From contig JAFZUB010000136.1 of the NCBI GenBank assembly GCA_017618515.1, forward strand, positions 1-7,879: a DNA stretch of 7,879 nucleotides, in the 5' to 3' direction. This stretch comes from Bacteroidaceae bacterium (GTDB lineage Bacteria; Bacteroidota; Bacteroidia; Bacteroidales; Bacteroidaceae). The notes under the pieces were generated by a model. It was not told the DNA's origin, did not search any database, and worked only from the letters and a program-made list of their open reading frames with translations. Position numbers and translations under genes: made by a program. Below, in pieces: positions 1 through 4,821 of the stretch (positions within the stretch are counted from its first letter, which is position 1; each line of letters opens with the position of its first letter).

Positions 1-942
1 GGCATCTTGAGTGAAACCAGAGAATTCACCCTTCTCAATATAGGTGTACACGGCCACAACATCGGAAGTGTTGAGACTACCGTCAAGGTTTACATCGCCC
101 TTGATTTGCCCTTCTTTGATTTTCCCACATCCGTTCGTGTATTGTTTACAGAAGTTCCATATTGCATTGCTCGTATGGAATCCCTCGTTCGTCGGTACGT
201 GGTCACGTCCTTTTACCGAGTATAGAACCACTTCTGTCTCGCAGTCTCCATTTGTGTAGCGACATTCTTCATATATGTCGTTCTTCGTTTCTATAGGCGT
301 AGGATTGCAATTGTCCGTATTTGCCCATTTTTTTATGTAGTCCTTTATTCCGGAATAAGGCATTACGCCATCACTCATGCCGTGCACATGCACTATGGGC
401 ACTGGTCGGGAGGACGAGTAATCTGCACCTATTAACGCATACCCGCTAATAGGTGCAAAGGCAGCAAAGGCCTCTGCGCATGTATTTATCACATGGTACA
501 CAAATGCACCGCCCAGGCTGAATCCCGACAGATACACCCTGCTGCGGTCGATGTGGTATCGTTCAGCCAAATTGTCCACAATGTCGAGCATGAAGTTTAC
601 GTCGGTCATGCCTTCTACGTCCCATCCCGTTGAGTAACTCAGGCCCCAGCTGCTCCCTTCCACTCCTACGGGGTATGCTACGACAAAGTTGGCGGTGTCT
701 GCCAGTTGTTCCCATCGTGCATATCCTTTCTGGTATTGGTAGTCCTGATTCATGCCGTGGCACGAGATCATCAGCGGCCGATTATCGGTTATGCAATCCG
801 GCACATAGAGGAAATACTGTCGGTCCTTGCCGCCTGAGTTGATGGTTGTCAGTCCATTGAATCTAGCCGCAGCGGCCTGCTGCACGCCAAGGGCCATCAT
901 AAATGCGCATAGCATAAAGAAGGAAAGAATTCTATTCTTCAT
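1..942 (-). CDS. Secreted alpha/beta-hydrolase esterase (feruloyl esterase / PHB-depolymerase LpqC-like) with C-terminal dockerin, 3' end cut by window
   Basis: The reading frame is open for 314 codons from ATG at 942 to the window edge; the stop lies outside. An in-frame ATG two codons upstream (948) is equally possible. Residues 1-26 form a signal peptide (hydrophobic core, then QQAAAA before RF). The catalytic domain (about 27-270) has the nucleophile elbow GFSLGG with Ser142, a probable acid Asp191 in HVHGMSDGVMPY, and a probable His248 in GRDHVP. This is the pattern of secreted CE1-type esterases and PHB-depolymerase-like proteins, which cleave ester side groups such as feruloyl or acetyl from polysaccharides; the true substrate cannot be read here. 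A short linker leads to a calcium-loop motif DVNLDGSLNTSD (283-294), the first half of a type I dockerin. The gene is the last of the five-gene operon, 52 bases after the GH16 stop, with no clear terminator or promoter between. It is visibly less G+C rich than the GH2 gene. Confidence 0.88.
   Translation of the reverse strand, partial: MKNRILSFFMLCAFMMALGVQQAAAARFNGLTTINSGGKDRQYFLYVPDCITDNRPLMISCHGMNQDYQYQKGYARWEQLADTANFVVAYPVGVEGSSWGLSYSTGWDVEGMTDVNFMLDIVDNLAERYHIDRSRVYLSGFSLGGAFVYHVINTCAEAFAAFAPISGYALIGADYSSSRPVPIVHVHGMSDGVMPYSGIKDYIKKWANTDNCNPTPIETKNDIYEECRYTNGDCETEVVLYSVKGRDHVPTNEGFHTSNAIWNFCKQYTNGCGKIKEGQIKGDVNLDGSLNTSDVVAVYTYIEKGEFSGFTQDA
61..96 (-). other. First calcium-binding loop of a type I dockerin in the esterase
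   Basis: Codons 283-294 of the esterase read DVNLDGSLNTSD, with calcium-ligand positions 1, 3, 5 and 12 occupied by D, N, D and D, followed by the helix start VVAVYTYIEKG. The sequence then continues SGFTQDA up to the window edge. In the right-edge gene the same wording (SGFTREA) leads directly into the second loop, so the second loop here most likely lies just outside the window. Confidence 0.85.
424..457. repeat. Perfect 11-bp inverted repeat inside the esterase gene
   Basis: TGCACCTATTA at 424-434 is the exact reverse complement of TAATAGGTGCA at 447-457, separated by a 12-base spacer. It lies in coding sequence for residues about 162-173 of the esterase, shortly after the catalytic serine. 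It could form an mRNA hairpin or be a protein-binding dyad, or be coincidence; no T-run follows, so it is not an intrinsic terminator. Confidence 0.75.
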
Positions 943-994
943 TATCATATTATATTATGAGTTTATCCGCTGAAATAGAATGTTTTTTTCGGCG

Positions 995-2752
995 TTATTT
1001 CATCACTTTCTTGCCGTTGTGGAGATAAACTCCGCGTGTGGTAGGCTCGCCAGAAAGTCTGCGTCCGCTGAGGTCATACCACTGCCCATTGCCCACAGAC
1101 TCTTGGCTATCGACTCTTGACTCTTGAAGGGCTGTGATGGTGACGGGCTGATACACTCTCACCCAGTCGAAGAGTGTCTCATAGGTGTGGCTGGTGTCGG
1201 CGTTGGCAGCCCATGAGCCGTTGCCTACGCTCTGGTTGAGGATGAGGTAAAACTTTGCGTCGAAGGGCCACTGGCCGTTGTCGAGAGCATTGCTGTCGGT
1301 GCTCTTGGTGTAGGACCACACCTTGTTGCCGTCCACGTACCATGTGATGGCCTGCTCGTCCCAATCCACGGCGTAGGTGTGCCAGCAGCTGTAATCTATG
1401 CCGTTGTATGTCTGGCTGTTTGTGCCTTGGTGCAGGTTGTAGGTCCAGTTGGTATGGACGGTGTGCCAGCTCTGGGTGCTGGCGTCGATGGTTTCCCAGA
1501 TGTCTATCTCGCCTGCGTTGGGCCATCCCGCGCTGTTGTCGGCAGGCATCATCCAGAAGGCGGGGAAGTTGCCTCGCCATTGGTTGGTCTTGATGCGTGC
1601 CTCTGCGTGTCCATATTGGAAAGCGAACAATCCTTGACTCTTGATGCCTCCTGTGAGCATAGGCTCTGTGTCTTCTACATCGCTAGGGGTAGGGATGGCG
1701 AGGCAGTGGAGGGCGCCGCCCTGCTCAAAGACTACGCGGGGGTCGGTGGAGCACCAGCGGTTCCATGTGGAGTGTGCGCGGGGGGTGCGCACCCAGTAGT
1801 CGGCTGTCGGCTCGCCCTCGCCGTCAAACTCATCGCTGAACACGAGTTCGTCTGCGTTTTCATCTACGCGCTCCCAGATGGCAGTAATCCTGAGGTCACC
1901 GTCTATGCTATCGGCGGGAATAGTCGTTAGTGTTCGGGTGGCTGGCACGGAGTATTCGCTCCATTGCTTCTCCTCGTCAATGTATTGCGGGCCGTCAAGA
2001 TTGTGGCCATGGCGTATGACTACGCCGTCGGCGCAGGTGTAGCCGTCGAGGCTCTGGGCGGAGAAGGTGAGAGGCTGTCCCAGCACGATATTGTCGGCAA
2101 ATCCGCCACCGTTTGTCTGGGGATAGATGTTGCCGCAGCGAGTGATTATCTGCAGCTTGCCCATGTGCGGCACTCTGGCCTCCAGTAGGGCGATGCATGT
2201 CTCATAGTCAGCAGGCACGGAGGGGTTCTCTGTCATCTCCCATACGGCGCCCGCGTCATCATTGCTCCATACGCTGATGGGGTATGTCATTTGCGGGGCG
2301 GCGCACATATAGTTACGCAGACCCTCGGTGGTGATGAAGTGGAAGTTGCCGTTGCCGTCGTCGCTGATAGTCACGGGGATGGGGTCGTCCTGCAGGGTGG
2401 TGGCCTGAGTGCCGCCCGTCACTCCCACTACGAGAAACTTCTGCGCCCCTACATTATATATATATGTATGTTGGTCATACTCCACCACCATCCATGCTCC
2501 GTAGGGCGAGGTGGGGTCGAAAGCCTGGCTGTAGGACTCGTTCTTCACCGCGTGGCCATCATCGCCAATCATCTCGGCAGTCCACACGTAGGTTGTGTGG
2601 TCATCGGGTGAGTAGATGGCGTAGGTGGTGAAGTGGGGGTTGTAGAGAGTATAGGTCTTATCTGCCGACAGCTCGTCAGCGGTGTTTACCGTCGTCTGTG
2701 CAGCAGCAGCGAGGGCGATGATGGGTGTCAGTAGAAACAGGACTATTCTCAT
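995..2752 (-). CDS. Multidomain secreted GH16 endo-beta-glucanase-like enzyme with C-terminal sorting-like tail
   Basis: This is a 585-residue product. I start it at ATG 2752, which directly precedes a signal peptide (MRIVLFLLTPIIALAAAAQ); the frame is open further upstream, but that stretch overlaps the preceding gene and is not hydrophobic. Residues about 20-175 form an aromatic, beta-rich domain I do not recognise with certainty. Residues about 198-296 look like an Ig-like or other beta-sandwich spacer. The GH16 domain spans about 302-536, with the catalytic motif GEIDIWE (Glu415 nucleophile, Asp417, Glu420 acid/base), as in retaining laminarinases and lichenases that cut beta-1,3 or mixed beta-1,3/1,4 glucans. 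A repeat-encoded linker (about 541-555) leads to a final tail WYDLSGRR...GVYLHNGKK, resembling the short C-terminal tails of Prevotella secreted proteins and part of the type IX sorting-domain pattern. The gene starts 16 bases after the preceding GH16 stop. Substrate specificity is inference. Confidence 0.9.
   Translation of the reverse strand: MRIVLFLLTPIIALAAAAQTTVNTADELSADKTYTLYNPHFTTYAIYSPDDHTTYVWTAEMIGDDGHAVKNESYSQAFDPTSPYGAWMVVEYDQHTYIYNVGAQKFLVVGVTGGTQATTLQDDPIPVTISDDGNGNFHFITTEGLRNYMCAAPQMTYPISVWSNDDAGAVWEMTENPSVPADYETCIALLEARVPHMGKLQIITRCGNIYPQTNGGGFADNIVLGQPLTFSAQSLDGYTCADGVVIRHGHNLDGPQYIDEEKQWSEYSVPATRTLTTIPADSIDGDLRITAIWERVDENADELVFSDEFDGEGEPTADYWVRTPRAHSTWNRWCSTDPRVVFEQGGALHCLAIPTPSDVEDTEPMLTGGIKSQGLFAFQYGHAEARIKTNQWRGNFPAFWMMPADNSAGWPNAGEIDIWETIDASTQSWHTVHTNWTYNLHQGTNSQTYNGIDYSCWHTYAVDWDEQAITWYVDGNKVWSYTKSTDSNALDNGQWPFDAKFYLILNQSVGNGSWAANADTSHTYETLFDWVRVYQPVTITALQESRVDSQESVGNGQWYDLSGRRLSGEPTTRGVYLHNGKKVMK
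1098..1126. repeat. Short direct repeat of GACTCTT (three copies) in a coding linker
   Basis: GACTCTT occurs at 1098-1104, 1112-1118 and 1119-1125, the last two in tandem with a 7-base period. On the coding strand this is AAGAGTC, and it encodes the linker QESRVDSQES between the GH16 domain and the C-terminal tail. The extended octamer CAAGAGTC (either strand) is also found at 1636-1643, 7271-7278, 7582-7589 and 7842-7849. Confidence 0.7.
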
Positions 2753-2768
2753 AGTGGTGCGGATATCT

Positions 2769-3617
2769 TCATTTGTTGTTAGCTTGGTAGTAGCGCACAT
2801 AGTCGATGTCATAGCGTGCAGGCATGGTCTGCTTATCCACTTGTCCGCCGGTGCTGCCCATTGCGAGATTGAGCAGCAGGTACATCGGTTTGTGGAAGGG
2901 GTTGTCCTCTCCATATTTGCCGTTGATGGTCTGCGACAGGTCTATCTCGTTCTGCAACTTGTCGTCCAGATAGATGCGTATCCAGTCTTCGTCCCAGTCC
3001 ATCCTCCACACATGAAACTGCGAGGTCCACTGACCCTCGACCACAGGCATCGCCTGTGAGTCCCACACGCTGTTGCCGTCTTTGCCTCCCCAGCAGGCGT
3101 TGGCGTGGAGATGCGGCTTGCCATTGACGGGGTAGTACTCCATGATGTCAACCTCTCCACAGTAGGGCCACGGCTTGCGCTCCGCCGCAGGCAGATTGCG
3201 CTGTGCTCCCAGCAGCCAGATAGCGGGCCATGTGCCGGGCGTGGCGGGGATGCGGGCGCGTACCTCTATCCTGCCGTAGTGGAACGTCTGGCGGCCGTTG
3301 GTGATGACGCAGGCCGAGGTGCAATGTACGCTGTCGCGCTTCTGCCCCCAGTATTTTGACTGCGGGTTGAACGTGGGGTTGGGGAAGTGCTCCTCGCGGG
3401 CTACAATGGTCAGCATTCCGTCGCGCACATAAGCGTTCTGCGGCTGATACCACTGCCACTCCTGGTTGCGCACAAATCCCTGCTCGTATGTCCACTTCGC
3501 AGGGTCGGGCTCTCCCACATAGTCAAACTCCTCCTGCCACACAAGCGCATAGTCTTCCGCAATGATACTATTGCAGAAGAACAATGCGATTATGCAGTAT
3601 AGGAGTCTGTGCTTCAA
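2769..3617 (-). CDS. Secreted single-domain GH16 beta-glucanase (laminarinase/lichenase-like), TTG start
   Basis: This is a 282-residue product. The start codon is TTG at 3615-3617: no in-frame ATG lies between the upstream in-frame stop and the signal peptide, and the next Met is residue 68, inside the catalytic domain. Residues 1-20 form the signal peptide, with likely cleavage at IIA before EDY. The rest is one GH16 domain: the opening strand LVWQEEFDYVGEPDPAKW, the GFVRNQEWQWYQ segment, and the catalytic motif GEVDIMEYY with Glu155 nucleophile, Asp157 and Glu160 acid/base. The domain ends at IDYVRYYQ, the usual last strand. Its length fits a bare GH16 enzyme without accessory modules. In the family this architecture hydrolyses beta-1,3 or mixed-linkage beta-glucans internally; which one cannot be told from sequence alone. 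It lies 13 bases after the lipoprotein stop and 16 bases before the second GH16 gene, so co-transcription is likely. The two GH16 domains are clearly diverged, not a recent duplication. Confidence 0.93.
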   Translation of the reverse strand: MKHRLLYCIIALFFCNSIIAEDYALVWQEEFDYVGEPDPAKWTYEQGFVRNQEWQWYQPQNAYVRDGMLTIVAREEHFPNPTFNPQSKYWGQKRDSVHCTSACVITNGRQTFHYGRIEVRARIPATPGTWPAIWLLGAQRNLPAAERKPWPYCGEVDIMEYYPVNGKPHLHANACWGGKDGNSVWDSQAMPVVEGQWTSQFHVWRMDWDEDWIRIYLDDKLQNEIDLSQTINGKYGEDNPFHKPMYLLLNLAMGSTGGQVDKQTMPARYDIDYVRYYQANNK

Positions 3618-3630
3618 GGTGAATAGGTGT

Positions 3631-4782
3631 TTACTGGGCCACCGAAGTGATTAGCTCTCCGCTCTCTGAGTCAACGTAAACGGTGAGTGCCTTGTCGCCG
3701 AGGAATTCGTAGGCGGCACGCTCAAAGCCTTGCGGCTGACAGATAGACACGATGGGTGTGTCGGTGTCGGTAACAGGACTAATCTTGACGGCGGTGATGG
3801 CTTCCTCTAGGCTAATCAGGCGGTCGGTGTATGCCGGGTGGAGGTACTGATTGTTCGGCCAAGGATTGGGCACGTCGGTCTCTTCGCTGTACTCCAACTC
3901 GGTGCCGAGCTGCAGCGAGTTGCGTATCGCCTTTATGAGGATTGAGGGATGGCCGTCTTCTGCGGGCACGTAGAAATTGTAGGTAATCTTGACGGGCTCT
4001 AAGTCGCTGACCTGCGCTGCATCGAGGGCGTTGTTGAGTTCAAACTCCACCGACACGAGCTTCCAGTTGACTTCCAGCGTATAGCCCATTCTCTGGTGGA
4101 AGCCACCATACTCATCTACGATGGTGTTGAAGTCGTCGGTGATAAGCGACATGGCGTCGCCTTCAGGAAGGGCGGACTCGTCTATCGTGACTGTGCCATC
4201 CACGGCATCGATAAACACGTGGTCTCTGCGGGTGGCCTTGCCTCCCACCACATACTGCGGGTTAGTCCAGAAGGGATAGAGGGGCTTGCGCAGCGTGACA
4301 TAGCTGGTGAGGAGACCGTCGCTGTTAGGCTTGTCGCTTGCCACCTTCTCTTGCGCCAGCTTCAGGGCTTTCTCCAGCGAGATGCTGAGCGTCTTCATCT
4401 CCGACTCGGGTATCTGCTTGTCGCCCGTGTAGGGTGAGTCTGCCAAGAAGTGGTAGGTCTGTTTTTCACCGGTGATGAGGTCACGGTCCAGCACAAAGAG
4501 TTCGCTGTAGCCTTGCTGTGCGTTCCAGAAGTAGCACCATATCTCCACCGACTCAGCCTTGATGTCATCAGCCGACGCGCTGGCTATTTCCTTGTCGAGG
4601 GTGAAGCGGGCTTCGATGAAGTGGTCTTTTGCTTCGGGAAACTCTTCCACGAGAGCCTTGTATTCATTCATTACAACGTCTAGAACCGTAGGGGTGGTTC
4701 CTGAACCATCGGAGTCATCGCAGCTCCAAGTGAAGAGCGCGAGTGCAAGGGTAACTGTAAGGGTAAGAAGTGAATTTTTCAT
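3631..4782 (-). CDS. Putative surface lipoprotein with two duplicated PepSY-like units, function unknown
   Basis: This is a 383-residue product starting at ATG 4782. The N-terminus MKNSLLTLTVTLALALFTWSC looks like a lipoprotein signal with Cys21 as the lipid-bearing residue; the lipobox (TWSC) is loose, as is common in Bacteroidota. The following DDSD resembles the acidic surface-export signal described for Bacteroidota lipoproteins, so exposure on the outer face is inferred. The body seems to be two copies of a unit of about 140 residues (roughly 60-200 and 240-380). Each ends in a PepSY-like pattern: SISLEKALK...VFIDAVDGTVT (about 132-199) and ISLEEAITA...VYVDSESGELI (about 323-378). PepSY-type domains are often linked to binding or inhibition, but no catalytic residues are evident and I do not recognise a named family. 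It sits between the GH2 and GH16 genes, so a role in polysaccharide binding or in handling these enzymes is possible but unproven. Confidence 0.85.
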   Translation of the reverse strand: MKNSLLTLTVTLALALFTWSCDDSDGSGTTPTVLDVVMNEYKALVEEFPEAKDHFIEARFTLDKEIASASADDIKAESVEIWCYFWNAQQGYSELFVLDRDLITGEKQTYHFLADSPYTGDKQIPESEMKTLSISLEKALKLAQEKVASDKPNSDGLLTSYVTLRKPLYPFWTNPQYVVGGKATRRDHVFIDAVDGTVTIDESALPEGDAMSLITDDFNTIVDEYGGFHQRMGYTLEVNWKLVSVEFELNNALDAAQVSDLEPVKITYNFYVPAEDGHPSILIKAIRNSLQLGTELEYSEETDVPNPWPNNQYLHPAYTDRLISLEEAITAVKISPVTDTDTPIVSICQPQGFERAAYEFLGDKALTVYVDSESGELITSVAQ

Positions 4783-4793
4783 AATATTTAGTG

Positions 4794-4821
4794 TTAATGC
4801 TCAATACTCAATGCTCAATGG
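4794..4821. repeat. Degenerate 7-bp tandem repeat at the GH2/lipoprotein gene junction
   Basis: Four consecutive heptamers read TTAATGC, TCAATAC, TCAATGC and TCAATGG. The last copy contains the GH2 stop codon (TGA, 4815-4817 on the minus strand), and the others fill most of the 32-base gap before the lipoprotein start. It may be a slippage-prone repeat affecting translation spacing of the downstream gene; this is inference. Confidence 0.75.

Noticed and set aside
943..994. Terminator or promoter between the second GH16 gene and the esterase
   Set aside because: Only an imperfect dyad with an interior A-run is present; there is no stable stem followed by a T-run on the minus strand and no convincing TTTG/TAnnTTTG pair.
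2452..2468. TATATATATATG-like AT-rich tract within the second GH16 gene
   Set aside because: It simply encodes the residues TYIYN in frame; no promoter context or flanking gene makes it a likely signal.
2753..2914. N-terminal extension of the second GH16 protein
   Set aside because: The extra 54 residues overlap the 3' end of the preceding GH16 gene and are not hydrophobic, while the ATG at 2752 starts directly on a signal peptide.
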